Source: Lentisphaerota bacterium (lineage in GTDB: Bacteria; Verrucomicrobiota; Lentisphaeria; Oligosphaerales; JABHEG01). Taken from it: DNA of 32,966 bases. Position 1 is the first letter of the stretch; every line of letters begins with the position of its first letter. The stretch lies in the NCBI GenBank assembly GCA_018676675.1, contig JABHEG010000228.1:1-32966 (forward strand), written 5' to 3'. The notes beneath the pieces are model-generated. The model made no database searches and was not told the origin of the DNA. It was given only the letters and a program-made list of their open reading frames with translations. The translations under genes and the position numbers were made by a program. Below are positions 1 through 8,922 of this stretch, one piece after another.

Positions 1-224
1 ACGGAATAAATAGCGAGGAACGAGCGGCTTTATGCCGGATCTGAACTTGCCCGGTAGCAAGCGTCATGGTAAACCACACCATTCTCCATACCGGCTCAGT
101 CTCTCTTCATTGTTTTCATAGAACTTTTGACGCTACCCTTCAAATTGGCACTCGGGACGTTGTTGCGCGACTTCCCAGGCACTAGGCAGTTACGGTCAAT
201 CCCAGCGTCCTGTCTCTACGACCT
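1..224. other. Non-coding stretch at the window edge
   Basis: I see no convincing gene here. The stretch lies downstream of the minus-strand gene that ends at 225 and is more A+T-rich than the rest of the window. It holds a loose inverted repeat: GGTA/GCGTCA at 53-66 against TGACGCTACC at 128-137, with a loop of about 60 bases. It also holds a short hairpin ATGGT-ACCAT near 65-82. Either could be chance. No tRNA-like fold or promoter could be defended. Confidence 0.5.
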
Positions 225-3200
225 CTACTGCAGAAGGAAGCTGTGGTACACGGACGGATCCTTGCCGCCGCAGATGCCCGGGGTGAGGCCCATCCAGTAA
301 CGGGCTGTCTTGCCCTTTTGGTCCACATCCAGCACGACAGCGTTGAAGCGCAGAATGCTCCCCGCCTCCGGCCTGCCGCTCCGGAGGAGCTCCCATGGCA
401 CAGCCCATTCGTAGAAGGTGACATCGCCTTCGCGGCGGACCGCAAGCCGAGCGTTGTCCGCAAGACAGCCAACACCGTCAGGTGTGCCTGTCCACTGGAA
501 GGTCTGCACACCGAGTTTGGTGAGGGCGATGCCGAACTCCCTGTCATCGTCGTCATAGCCGCTCTTCCCGGCGAAGGCGGCGCCGGGTGTGTCGTTGTCG
601 GGATCGAAGCCGAGCTGGAAGCTGTCATTGGCCCAGATGCCGGAGCCCGTTCGTTCCTGCACGAAGGTGTCGTCCCGCACCCGTGCCGCGAAGTAGAAGC
701 AGTCGTCGTCCCAGGCGGTGTAGAGCGTGGCACTCAGATCATCGATTCCTGTCCAGAGCTTCGCCGACGGGGCATCGGGCGGATCGAGGTAGGTCTGTCC
801 GTCGAGATTGATGGGCGGCAGATTTGCGAACTCCGCAAGATGTCCGTCGATCTGGGGTGGCTTCACCATGCGTTTGACTGCCAGAACGGTGGGCGCAGTC
901 TCAGCCCTCACGTCACCCCGTCCCGGGGCCGTCCAGCGCACACGGAACCGCCCGGGCCGAGTGGCGATCTCACCATCGCGTTCGGCATGGAACTTCACCT
1001 CTGCCGTCTGGTCGGCGGCGAGTCGGACAGCTCGGCGACACTCGGGAATCCGCCAGCCGGCCGGAGCTTCCAGCTCAAGCTCGCCCTTCATGTTGCCCTT
1101 GAGAAGACTACGAACACGCACGGCAACCGTGTCGCGTCGCAACAATCGCATCTCAAGCGCCACACAAGGCAGCTCGAACGTGCCTGCCCCCAGCGCCCTG
1201 TCGAGTGTCTGGCGGGCCACGTCCGGTGCCCAAAGGAACAGCGGTTCCTTTGAGAGGGCGAGTGCGCCCCCCTCGACGGCAAACGGAGCGCTGAGCATGC
1301 TCGTCACGCGCGTTCCTGAGGGGAGTTTGCAGTTGAGAAGAACCGGGGTGTCCAGTGGCGTCCAGACGGCAGCGCGGGAGCCGTCCCCATGCGCAAAGGT
1401 GATGGCGTACAGGTCTTTGTGCAGGGCGATGCGACGCGGTGTCGTTGCGCCCGCCAGGAGTTGAGCCACAGCTCCGTACGCCGCCGCGCCAGGCCGGGGA
1501 TTCAGAGCATCACCTTCGTGACGGAACAGACTGTAGCTGAAGTCGCCTTCAGCGTGCCCGCTGTCGAGCTGGAACCACATGTAGTGCTCCACGTCGTCCA
1601 CGGACCGGGCGAGCAGGAAGGAGCGGGTGAGACACCGGGCCATGGCCACGGCAGCGGGTGCGTCCACCGGCAGCCGGGTATCGATGGCCCAGCCCTTCTC
1701 CTCGATGGCCACCTTCTTGTCAGGGCCGTACTGGCGCACCAACGCCACGGCATCCCGGAGGATCCCCACCAAGTCGTTCTCCTCGGGTTCCACCACACGC
1801 AAGCCTTCACCGTAGTAGCGCGGTGAGGCATAGGTATCAAAGAAGAAACCATCATGGTGGGCGTGCAGTTGCTCCCACAGCTTCCTCGCCACGGGGAAGC
1901 GCGGCGTATGGCGGGCATCCCCGCCACTCACGCCGATGCCGCCGATGATCGCATTTGGCTGGACACGTCGGATGGCTTCCGCCCCTCCTTTGGTCAAATC
2001 CACATACCCCTCCAGTCCACGCTCCAACCGCTGAGCCAGCAGATTGATCTCGCAGCAGAAGGAGTAGTGTGCAAACCGGGGGCCATAACGTCGGGCGATC
2101 TGCTCGATGAACTGTCCGAAGGCTTCCGTGTCCCGGGAGAGAGCCGTCTCCCCGCCTTGGTCCCGCTTGCCCCCCGGCAGTGCCCAAAGCGGGGTCCTGG
2201 ATGGGGTGATCATGAGCATACAGGTCGTTTTGAAGCCCTGCCTCTCGTAGACATCCAAGGCTTCACCGATGCGTTCCAGCCTCAAATCGCCCCGGGAAGG
2301 CTCCATCGTACGCCAGTTGACCATGATCTCCGCCGCCTGGACCCCGAGCTTCTTGCCAAGGTCCGCGCGGTCAGGGCCCATGCCAAAGCCGGAGGCCCCC
2401 ATGAACGCCCGCGGGTCGGACACCGGCTGAGGGAGTCCGCACAAGCCCACCGAGTGGGTCCCAACGATTCGCCCTGTGTCGATGAGGCGCACGCGGGCGC
2501 TGGTGTAGCCGAGAGGTACCGGGGAAAGCTGCGTCGTCACCGTCTGATAGTCTCGCGGAGGCAAGGTGATGGGCAGGCGTCTGACGGATCCCGACTGCGT
2601 TCCCCACAGGACCGTTTCTACCTCAATCGTGGCAGACACGGGCTTCTCACCTGCATTGAGCACATCGATGCGCAACTCCGGCTTCTCACCCGGCGCAAAC
2701 AGGTTCCCACGCCGTGTGGTGTAGGCCGTGCGCAGAACCAGCCCCTCTTTCAGGTCCAGCGCCACGTGATCCAGGTCAAAGGCGATGATGTCTTCATGAC
2801 TGAACGAGAGTTTCGTGACCTTGTGTTTGTCGAAGACCTTCTCCTTATCGTCCTTGGCCCCCCAAGCGTAGCGGAAGCTCGTGGCCGGAATGTCGATCTT
2901 CGCCCACTCCGAGCCAGGGCGGAACCACTTGCCGGCAAAGACAACCTGTCCGCAGAAGAGGTACAGCGTCATGCCGCCGCGGCCCGACGTCCGTCGCACC
3001 TGGAACGTCAGTCCATCCCAGTCGCCCGTGTAGTTCCATGTGCGGTCCACCATGTTAGCCTTTGCGGAGGGGCAGGTGACGCGGAGATACCCCTGACCAG
3101 CCTTAGCACCATCCGTTCGGCGCTCGAATTCGGGACGAATCGCTCCGGCCCAGGCGTTGCCTCGCCACAGGGAAGCTCCCGACTCAAAGTCGTCGATGGG

Positions 3201-3836
3201 AATGAGGGGCTGCACGCTTGGCACAGGTTCGGCCGTCGCACTCTCCTCCTTATTCGGCGGTGCAAGCGCGGCGACTTTGGCCAACGGTTCAAGCTCCACG
3301 TTGTCAAACCAGACGATGCCGTTGTTCGCGCGGTCCGTGGAGCAATGGACACGAAGTGTCTCGGTGCCTGGCTTGAGGTCGAATTCCTTGCTGAATCTCT
3401 CCCAATCCGCCGTGCTTTTGCGCCAGTCCGTTGCCAGGGCTGTGCCGGCGCCCAGCCATTTCCCTTTGGCACCAATGCACTCCACGTCGATACGACCGCA
3501 AGTGCTCCTGGTGTCCTGAAGGCGTATCCATCCATCGAGCCGGAAGCGTGTGCCCCACTTCGCTTCCACACGCACATGCTGCTGGGCAATGCCGCGGTTC
3601 CCCGTGCCCGTAATGCGGAGGGACTGCCGTCCAGGCCCCTGGAACACGGTCGTGTCCAGCTCGACCTTTGCCAGACCGCTGCCCTTGGGCTTCTCGAACC
3701 ACGAGTTGGATGTGCTCCAACCCACGACCGTGCCGTCCTTGACCTCCTCGAACGTGCCATTCGTGAGCACGGTTTGAGCGAAGCTGGTTGAGGCCAGGGC
3801 CAGAGCTGTGAGAGTTCGGAGGACCGCTGAACGCAT
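225..3836 (-). CDS. Exported multidomain glycosidase-like protein (TIM barrel + CBM9-like)
   Basis: This is a 1203-aa protein with a signal peptide (residues 1-20, cleavage near SFA-Q). The domains in order are: a CBM4/9-like jelly roll (about 22-185), a second galactose-binding-like jelly roll (about 210-365), an Ig-like segment (about 366-465), a TIM barrel (about 475-800), a beta domain with a NEW3-like segment (about 805-985), and a C-terminal CBM9-like domain (about 990-1203) ending in a GICGGKDPS motif. In the barrel, E596 (in SFCCEINLL) and E713 (in VAIEEKGW) sit where clan GH-A enzymes carry acid/base and nucleophile. The residue before E596 is Cys, not the usual Asn. The protein at 16293-19946 has the same architecture. 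It is probably co-transcribed with the hydrolase gene 55 bases upstream. The likely role is binding and perhaps cleaving a polysaccharide outside the cytoplasm. The substrate is unknown, and a non-catalytic barrel is possible. Confidence 0.85.
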   Translation of the reverse strand: MRSAVLRTLTALALASTSFAQTVLTNGTFEEVKDGTVVGWSTSNSWFEKPKGSGLAKVELDTTVFQGPGRQSLRITGTGNRGIAQQHVRVEAKWGTRFRLDGWIRLQDTRSTCGRIDVECIGAKGKWLGAGTALATDWRKSTADWERFSKEFDLKPGTETLRVHCSTDRANNGIVWFDNVELEPLAKVAALAPPNKEESATAEPVPSVQPLIPIDDFESGASLWRGNAWAGAIRPEFERRTDGAKAGQGYLRVTCPSAKANMVDRTWNYTGDWDGLTFQVRRTSGRGGMTLYLFCGQVVFAGKWFRPGSEWAKIDIPATSFRYAWGAKDDKEKVFDKHKVTKLSFSHEDIIAFDLDHVALDLKEGLVLRTAYTTRRGNLFAPGEKPELRIDVLNAGEKPVSATIEVETVLWGTQSGSVRRLPITLPPRDYQTVTTQLSPVPLGYTSARVRLIDTGRIVGTHSVGLCGLPQPVSDPRAFMGASGFGMGPDRADLGKKLGVQAAEIMVNWRTMEPSRGDLRLERIGEALDVYERQGFKTTCMLMITPSRTPLWALPGGKRDQGGETALSRDTEAFGQFIEQIARRYGPRFAHYSFCCEINLLAQRLERGLEGYVDLTKGGAEAIRRVQPNAIIGGIGVSGGDARHTPRFPVARKLWEQLHAHHDGFFFDTYASPRYYGEGLRVVEPEENDLVGILRDAVALVRQYGPDKKVAIEEKGWAIDTRLPVDAPAAVAMARCLTRSFLLARSVDDVEHYMWFQLDSGHAEGDFSYSLFRHEGDALNPRPGAAAYGAVAQLLAGATTPRRIALHKDLYAITFAHGDGSRAAVWTPLDTPVLLNCKLPSGTRVTSMLSAPFAVEGGALALSKEPLFLWAPDVARQTLDRALGAGTFELPCVALEMRLLRRDTVAVRVRSLLKGNMKGELELEAPAGWRIPECRRAVRLAADQTAEVKFHAERDGEIATRPGRFRVRWTAPGRGDVRAETAPTVLAVKRMVKPPQIDGHLAEFANLPPINLDGQTYLDPPDAPSAKLWTGIDDLSATLYTAWDDDCFYFAARVRDDTFVQERTGSGIWANDSFQLGFDPDNDTPGAAFAGKSGYDDDDREFGIALTKLGVQTFQWTGTPDGVGCLADNARLAVRREGDVTFYEWAVPWELLRSGRPEAGSILRFNAVVLDVDQKGKTARYWMGLTPGICGGKDPSVYHSFLLQ

Positions 3837-3891
3837 GTGCTTTTCTCACTCGATGTGTGTGTCAGTGACGTGGCCGTTTCACGACCCGGTT

Positions 3892-6318
3892 CTAGTCCCG
3901 AAAACGTACCCAGCGCAAATCCCGCACGGTCATTGACACCTTGGAGTTACGCTTGGCATTGATCCCCACGAGAATCCGAGTTAGACGTTCAGGATCGAGT
4001 TCCCTGTTGGGATCGGGTTTGCTCCAGCTCCCCCACTTGGCGTCCCTGAGGAGCACGACGACCTGCTGCGGTGTCCGCACGCTGGTGGAGACTCCCATAT
4101 CGGCCAGATAGCTGGCCCCGTTTTCCTCGATGAACTGGACACGAAGGGTTCCGTCTCCTTCGTGGACCTGGATCGATAAGGCCAGCCCATCAAACTGTTC
4201 GGTAGGCCGATCCGCCGGCGCCAGGGTCAACTCCGGGTAACTCCACGGGTCAGCCTCGGCAAACGTCATGTCAAAACGCATGCCGTCGCCATCGGCCCTG
4301 TGCGTCAGGACACCGTCGCGCGTGATATTGTCTCCCCACGCCGCCGCGTCCCCCGAGCAGGACAGTTCCTGATTCCGGGTGGGCTGCAGGTCGGTCAGGT
4401 CACCGATCACCCGGAAGACGAGGTTGGGCTTCCCTGCCGAGCCAAAATCTCCGCGAAGGGACACGCGCTGACCGAAGAGGAGGGCCGCCCCCCCCTTGCT
4501 CGGAGTTAGACTCAGCGTTGCCTCACCACGCTCGCCCGGGGCAAGTGAAAAGGCAGCCGGCAGGAGAACGGCTTCCCACCCGTCGGGCAGGGGCGCCGGT
4601 GAGACCTTCCCGATGCATCGCTCTGTCCCAAAATTGTACACGTGGACCGGAACATCGTTAGTCTCCCCGGGGGTCACGCGGTGGGCCTGAGCTCCAAGGT
4701 TGGTGGCGGCAGCAGCGAAGACAGCCTGCAGCACAATGGGACTGGGAGAACCCGCCAGGCGAGGTCCTCTCACCGGGGGCGATTCCAGATCCAGACTTGC
4801 CGCCAGCCCGGGAGCAGACAGGCCAAAGAACGGGGCATCAGATGCTTCCGTTGGGACGTCCTCAACTGGCCTGCCCAAATGGTCAAACCATGTCGCACTC
4901 CGAAGCGCTCCGGGGATGGCTGGCTGGCTGGATTCGCCAGCCCACACGACAACAACATCGCGCTCGACGCCGTCAGGAAACGCCCGAAAGAGCACGGCCC
5001 AACCGTCATCTCCCAACGGCATGCGGCCAAGACAGTGCCCCCCTTCGAGGAACCTGCCAACCGCGGCAAGGGCCACATACCCGGGACGCGGCGTCAGGTC
5101 ATGTCGCAACAGGCCGAACTGCTTCTCTCTCTCGACGTAATTCCCCAGAATGAAAAAGAAGTGGCGATCAACCCCCGCGTACAGACTACTGGCGTAGGAC
5201 TTGGCCACGAAACGAGCTTGGGAATGTTCGTCTGCCGGCGAGAGCTCGCCCCACGGACGAGGTGTCTTCCAGCGCAGGCGTATCCCGCACTCACTCAGCC
5301 ACAGGGGACGCCCTGAAGCCGCCCTGCGGGCCTGCTCGAACTGACTCAAATAGGCCCTGGGCTTCCCATAGGTGTGCACGTTGAACGTGTCAAAATACTC
5401 CCACGTCTCGTTGGCCTGGATGATGTCAGCCTGGATCTCAGAGGGAGCGCCCGCAAAGACGTTCCAGCAGACCGTCAGAGCCGGATCCGCCGCCTTGAAG
5501 GCCAGGTAAGCGGCCTTCTGCATCGTACACATTTCATCGATAGAGTGCCCCCCGAAACCATCGATATTGGCCTCATTCCAAGGTTCCCAAGCCGCAACGC
5601 GTCCGCGGTACCTCTCCGCTACATGGCGGCAGAAACGGGCCAGGTGGCGCAGATCCCGTGGGAAACGCTTCCAGGCCTCCTTCCCCTCCAAGTCCGGCGT
5701 GATGGCCCACTTCGGTGTACTATGGAACACCTGCAGCACCTCGAGGCCTGCCCCCGCCTGCGCTGTTGCCGAGGTATCGTAGGTCGTCTCTCCTGCGAAC
5801 ACCCCGGATTTCCCCTCCAGACCTCCCCATGACATGCGGTCCCGGATCCAGTTGATGCGGGCAAGTGAGGCGAGTTGGCTGAAGGCCTCCTGTTTGGCGA
5901 CGCTATCGCGCGCAAACCAGGCGGTTGCGGCATCAACGCAAATCGGCGAATCAGCCCGGACGGGGCCTCGCCCACGATGCAGCACAGCGGCCGTCGTGAA
6001 CGCCGTTTCCATGCCTTGACCACCTGTGATCGAGATGCGGTACCAGCCGACCGGCAGCTGGCCGAGAGCAATCTCCTCACCATTGGTCGGCAGCGTGCCG
6101 GCGCGTACGGTGTTCCCGTCGGAGTCGAGGCAGGTCCAGGCGACGGCGCCCCTGCTGTCGGGGGGCCTCACTCGAACAGCGTCCCCGGAAAGGAAGATGT
6201 GGCGTTCCGGCAGAGCGTCCTGCCTCCACGCACGGGAGGCCACCTGAGACCGAGCGGCAACCCCCATCACCAGCATAGCCATGCCCGTGGCCAACACACG
6301 CGATCGCCAAAGCATCAT
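3892..6318 (-). CDS. Exported clan GH-A glycoside hydrolase (GH39/GH5-like)
   Basis: This is an 808-aa protein. It starts at a double ATG with GGGAG a few bases upstream and has a hydrophobic signal peptide (about 1-25). After a small N-terminal beta domain (about 35-115) comes a TIM barrel (about 125-425). It carries a textbook acid/base motif, WEPWNEAN with E249, and a nucleophile motif, PLWLSECG with E343. The spacing of about 94 residues suits strand beta-4 and beta-7 positions. Next come a beta sandwich, a NEW3-like segment near 545-640 and a C-terminal jelly roll (about 650-808) that probably binds carbohydrate. The overall look is closest to GH39 or GH5-type enzymes, but the exact family cannot be fixed by eye. 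It is first in a minus-strand pair with the 1203-aa protein and is divergent from the propeller gene at 6410. It should act outside the cytoplasm on a beta-linked glycan. Confidence 0.85.
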   Translation of the reverse strand: MMLWRSRVLATGMAMLVMGVAARSQVASRAWRQDALPERHIFLSGDAVRVRPPDSRGAVAWTCLDSDGNTVRAGTLPTNGEEIALGQLPVGWYRISITGGQGMETAFTTAAVLHRGRGPVRADSPICVDAATAWFARDSVAKQEAFSQLASLARINWIRDRMSWGGLEGKSGVFAGETTYDTSATAQAGAGLEVLQVFHSTPKWAITPDLEGKEAWKRFPRDLRHLARFCRHVAERYRGRVAAWEPWNEANIDGFGGHSIDEMCTMQKAAYLAFKAADPALTVCWNVFAGAPSEIQADIIQANETWEYFDTFNVHTYGKPRAYLSQFEQARRAASGRPLWLSECGIRLRWKTPRPWGELSPADEHSQARFVAKSYASSLYAGVDRHFFFILGNYVEREKQFGLLRHDLTPRPGYVALAAVGRFLEGGHCLGRMPLGDDGWAVLFRAFPDGVERDVVVVWAGESSQPAIPGALRSATWFDHLGRPVEDVPTEASDAPFFGLSAPGLAASLDLESPPVRGPRLAGSPSPIVLQAVFAAAATNLGAQAHRVTPGETNDVPVHVYNFGTERCIGKVSPAPLPDGWEAVLLPAAFSLAPGERGEATLSLTPSKGGAALLFGQRVSLRGDFGSAGKPNLVFRVIGDLTDLQPTRNQELSCSGDAAAWGDNITRDGVLTHRADGDGMRFDMTFAEADPWSYPELTLAPADRPTEQFDGLALSIQVHEGDGTLRVQFIEENGASYLADMGVSTSVRTPQQVVVLLRDAKWGSWSKPDPNRELDPERLTRILVGINAKRNSKVSMTVRDLRWVRFRD

Positions 6319-6336
6319 GTTTCTCCCGACAGCTGG

Positions 6337-6364
6337 TTGTTCTGCATCAAGCGTTCCCTACATT
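6337..6364 (+). promoter_or_regulatory. Weak candidate promoter in divergent gap
   Basis: TTGTTC (6337-6342) and TACATT (6359-6364) are separated by 16 bases. They lie about 45 bases before the ATG at 6410. The match to sigma-70 consensus is poor (3/6 and 4/6), so this is only a candidate. The 91-base gap between the divergent starts at 6318 and 6410 must hold promoters for both genes. Confidence 0.2.
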
Positions 6365-6409
6365 AGCTCAACCGTCGGTTCGTTCCGAGCTCATACATGG
6401 GAGAAGAGC

Positions 6410-8659
6410 ATGCGCGCATTCAGTGAGTCTATCTTCCCTTCGCGACGCAAAAGACCTGGCACGGCTCTCGTCCTGGCAACCGTCGTCTTGAGCTCACTGC
6501 TCCCGGCGGAGCCAATCCCCTTGGACGCCCGTCGGGAACTGTTCGTGGATGACGCCCTGATCCAGGAGCTGGACGGCGCCAGGCTGACACTCCATCACCC
6601 TACGCCGGAAGAGGTATCGGTAGTCCACGACGCCCCCTGGGAAGGTAACACGTGCGGGTACCACAGCGTGTTCCAGGACGGCCCTCTCTACCGGATGTAC
6701 TACCGCGGGTCACACCACCCCGCTGCCGCGGACAAGATGAAAGAAACACATCCGCAACTCGTGTGCTACGCAGAAAGCGACGACGGTGTCGCCTGGCGCA
6801 AACCCAACCTGGGACTCTTCGAATTCGGCGGTTCCACGGAGAACAACATCGTCTGGATGGGGGCCGGAACGCACAACTTCGCCCCGTTCAAGGATGCGAA
6901 CCCCGACTGTCCGCCGGAGGCCCAATACAAGGCTTTGGGTTCAGGCCGAGGAGGACTCGTCCCGTTCCAGTCTGCCGATGCCGTGCACTGGTCCCTGATT
7001 CAGGAAGCCCCAGTCATCACAAGGGGCGCTTTCGATTCCCAGAATCTGGCGTTCTGGGACAGCGTCCGACAATGCTACACAGACTACCACCGCGGCTTTA
7101 CCAACGGGGTTCGGGCGATCATGACGTGCACGTCGGATGACTTTCTCACCTGGACCGATCCCGTCTGGCTCGAGTACGTCGAGGGCACCCCGAACGAACA
7201 CCTCTACACCAACCAGATCACAGCCTATCCCCGAGCCCCGCACATCCTGATGGGCTTCCCGAAGCGCTTCCTTCCCGGACGCCGGCCGGCCGGCAATCGC
7301 ATGCCGGGACTTTCGGACGGCGTCTTCATGACCAGCCGCGACGGACTCCTGTTCAGCCGTTGGCAGGAAGCGCTGATCCGGCCCGGACCACAGGCGGAGC
7401 GCTGGGTCAACCGCAACAACATGACGGCTTGGGGAATCGTGGAAACAGCGTCTGCAATCCCCGGCTGCCCGAGTGAGCTCTCTATTTACTCCACCGAGGG
7501 CTACTACCGTGGGGACAGCTGCCAAATCAGGCGCTTCTCACTCCGGCTGGACGGCTTCGTGTCGCTGAACGCACCGATGGCCGGCGGAATGGCCCTCACC
7601 AAACCGCTCACGTTCGCACTGCCGCCTGCGAACACCGCAGAGGCCCCGGCGGTGGCCAATTCGGCCCCGGTGAACGTCACGACCGACACGCCCCTGAGAG
7701 GCAACGCCTCGCTCAAGGTTCGTGAACCCGTCTTCTTCCGCCTCCCGAACACAAAGGAGCTCGGCAATAAAGTGACGTTCTCAGTCACCACTCGGGGCAT
7801 CCCTCCGGGACATCGGCGCCTCTTCTCAGCTTACAATGGCGGAGCGATCAAGACGGGCTGCAAAGAGCTCATTTTCGACCTCTTCTCCGGCGGATGCTTC
7901 AAGGTTGACGGCGTGTCCCTGCGCTTCAACTACGACGACGTCAAGGTGTTCGTGAAGAAGACCGACCTGACCGACTGGGAAGCCGTTTCAGCCGGCAAAC
8001 GCCCTGTGTGTTTCACTGCCACCTGGGACGATGGTGTCGTTCGAGTGTTCCTGGACGGCAAGCTGGTAGGTGAAGGGGGTAAGCCGGGACGAGGGGACAT
8101 CGATCTCAAACTCGGAGACCTGCACTTCGGCGAAGACCACAAGGGCACGAGTGTGCAGAACGAGCCTTTCCTGGGGACTGCAGATGATATCGTGGTCCTG
8201 CGTCGCGTGCTGACCGACGCTGATGTTGCCCGACTGGCCGCCGATGGGGCCGCGGCGGTGCTCACCCCCGCCGAGGACCACGGGATCTGGTACTCAATGG
8301 AAGCGCCGGACCTGACGAATCTCACCGACCGACTCACTGGCGACGGGGCCGCGGACGCAGCCCTCCCGATCTGGGGATCAACGCGCCCCGGCGACTGCCA
8401 GTTGCTGCTCAACTACGCCACCTCGGCCGCAGGGAGCATCCGCTGCGAGATCATCGATTCGGAAGGCAACGCCCTGCCCGGCTATACCATGGAAGACTGC
8501 GACGAAATCTACGGCGACCACATCGAACGCCCCGTAGCCTGGAACACAATCACTGAGCTGAGACACCTGGCCGGAACGCCAATCCAGATCCGTTTCGAGC
8601 TCAAAGACGCCGACCTCTACGCCATCCGCTTCGGGCGACCGCAGGCACGGGACAAGTGA
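6410..8659 (+). CDS. Exported beta-propeller glycosidase-like protein with inserted LamG domain
   Basis: The start was set at 6410 because GGGAGAAG lies just upstream and a signal peptide follows (hydrophobic 18-33, cleavage near PAE). A longer frame from 6281 would run through the divergent gene start. The product is 749 aa. Residues about 36-400 resemble the five-bladed propeller of GH32/GH43-like proteins, beginning with RRELFVDD and containing repeated SDDG and SRDG blade motifs. Residues about 440-620 form a LamG/concanavalin-like jelly roll with VRVFLDGKLVG. The C-terminal beta sandwich (about 650-749) has LLLNYATSAAGSI and MEDCDEIYGD motifs, which I recall as typical of planctomycete GH32-like proteins. 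In those the sandwich follows the propeller directly, so the LamG unit looks inserted. The role is probably binding or hydrolysis of an extracellular glycan. The catalytic acids were not assigned. Confidence 0.82.
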   Translation: MRAFSESIFPSRRKRPGTALVLATVVLSSLLPAEPIPLDARRELFVDDALIQELDGARLTLHHPTPEEVSVVHDAPWEGNTCGYHSVFQDGPLYRMYYRGSHHPAAADKMKETHPQLVCYAESDDGVAWRKPNLGLFEFGGSTENNIVWMGAGTHNFAPFKDANPDCPPEAQYKALGSGRGGLVPFQSADAVHWSLIQEAPVITRGAFDSQNLAFWDSVRQCYTDYHRGFTNGVRAIMTCTSDDFLTWTDPVWLEYVEGTPNEHLYTNQITAYPRAPHILMGFPKRFLPGRRPAGNRMPGLSDGVFMTSRDGLLFSRWQEALIRPGPQAERWVNRNNMTAWGIVETASAIPGCPSELSIYSTEGYYRGDSCQIRRFSLRLDGFVSLNAPMAGGMALTKPLTFALPPANTAEAPAVANSAPVNVTTDTPLRGNASLKVREPVFFRLPNTKELGNKVTFSVTTRGIPPGHRRLFSAYNGGAIKTGCKELIFDLFSGGCFKVDGVSLRFNYDDVKVFVKKTDLTDWEAVSAGKRPVCFTATWDDGVVRVFLDGKLVGEGGKPGRGDIDLKLGDLHFGEDHKGTSVQNEPFLGTADDIVVLRRVLTDADVARLAADGAAAVLTPAEDHGIWYSMEAPDLTNLTDRLTGDGAADAALPIWGSTRPGDCQLLLNYATSAAGSIRCEIIDSEGNALPGYTMEDCDEIYGDHIERPVAWNTITELRHLAGTPIQIRFELKDADLYAIRFGRPQARDK

Positions 8660-8677
8660 GAAGAGTCCCCGGGGCAT

Positions 8678-8839
8678 CCGGATGAGGCGAAACTTAGTAG
8701 CCCTTCAAGGTGGGAGGGGCTGCCACGCCCCGATCTTTGTCCCCAGGCCAGAAACGAAGCAATCGGCGGGTGGCACCGCCTCCCACGTTGACGCAGCCGC
8801 CTCGCAGGAGCGAATTGCTTGAGTTTCGCCTCATTCCGG
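8678..8839. repeat. BIME/REP-like palindromic element, copy A
   Basis: This 162-bp element sits between the convergent gene ends at 8659 and 8923. The left end (ATGAGGCGAAACT near 8682) and the right end (AGTTTCGCCTCAT near 8822) form an imperfect terminal inverted repeat. Inside lie two facing units of about 26 bases. One is a GTGG followed by a GGGGC-GCCCC hairpin (about 8710-8732). The other is its mirror, a GGCGG-CCGCC hairpin ending in CCCAC (about 8762-8788). A GTGG tetranucleotide next to an imperfect palindrome, present as an opposed pair, is the layout of REP/BIME elements. A second copy, inverted, lies at 19961-20122. The element may also act as a bidirectional terminator or 3'-end stabiliser. 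Confidence 0.85.
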
Positions 8840-8922
8840 GGCACGCCAGACGCTGGCGGCAACCGCTCCCGGTAGTCGCGGCTCTGAAAGAGTCCCGTGC
8901 TCCGAACCAAGCCACGGCTCTC

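Noticed and set aside
53..137. Inverted repeat GGTA/GCGTCA against TGACGCTACC
   Set aside because: Interrupted arms and a loop of about 60 bases; likely chance in an A+T-richer spacer, with no U-tract or gene context.
243..1253. Plus-strand open frame of 336 codons opposite the CBM9-like end
   Set aside because: Antisense shadow; no ribosome binding site and no domain, and the opposite strand holds a conserved CBM9-like domain.
1854..3791. Long plus-strand open frame of 645 codons opposite the 1203-aa protein gene
   Set aside because: Shadow of a G+C-rich coding strand. Its translation is rich in Arg, His and Pro with no domain, while the minus strand has a signal peptide, clear domains and a paralogue.
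6281..6409. N-terminal extension of the propeller gene
   Set aside because: It would overlap the divergent hydrolase start and adds 43 residues ahead of a signal peptide. The ATG at 6410 has a good ribosome binding site.
8694..8915. Short open frames across the repeat at 8678-8839, and likewise across 19961-20122
   Set aside because: They run through the palindromic element and exist only because it is G+C-rich; the two copies do not keep a shared reading frame product worth calling.
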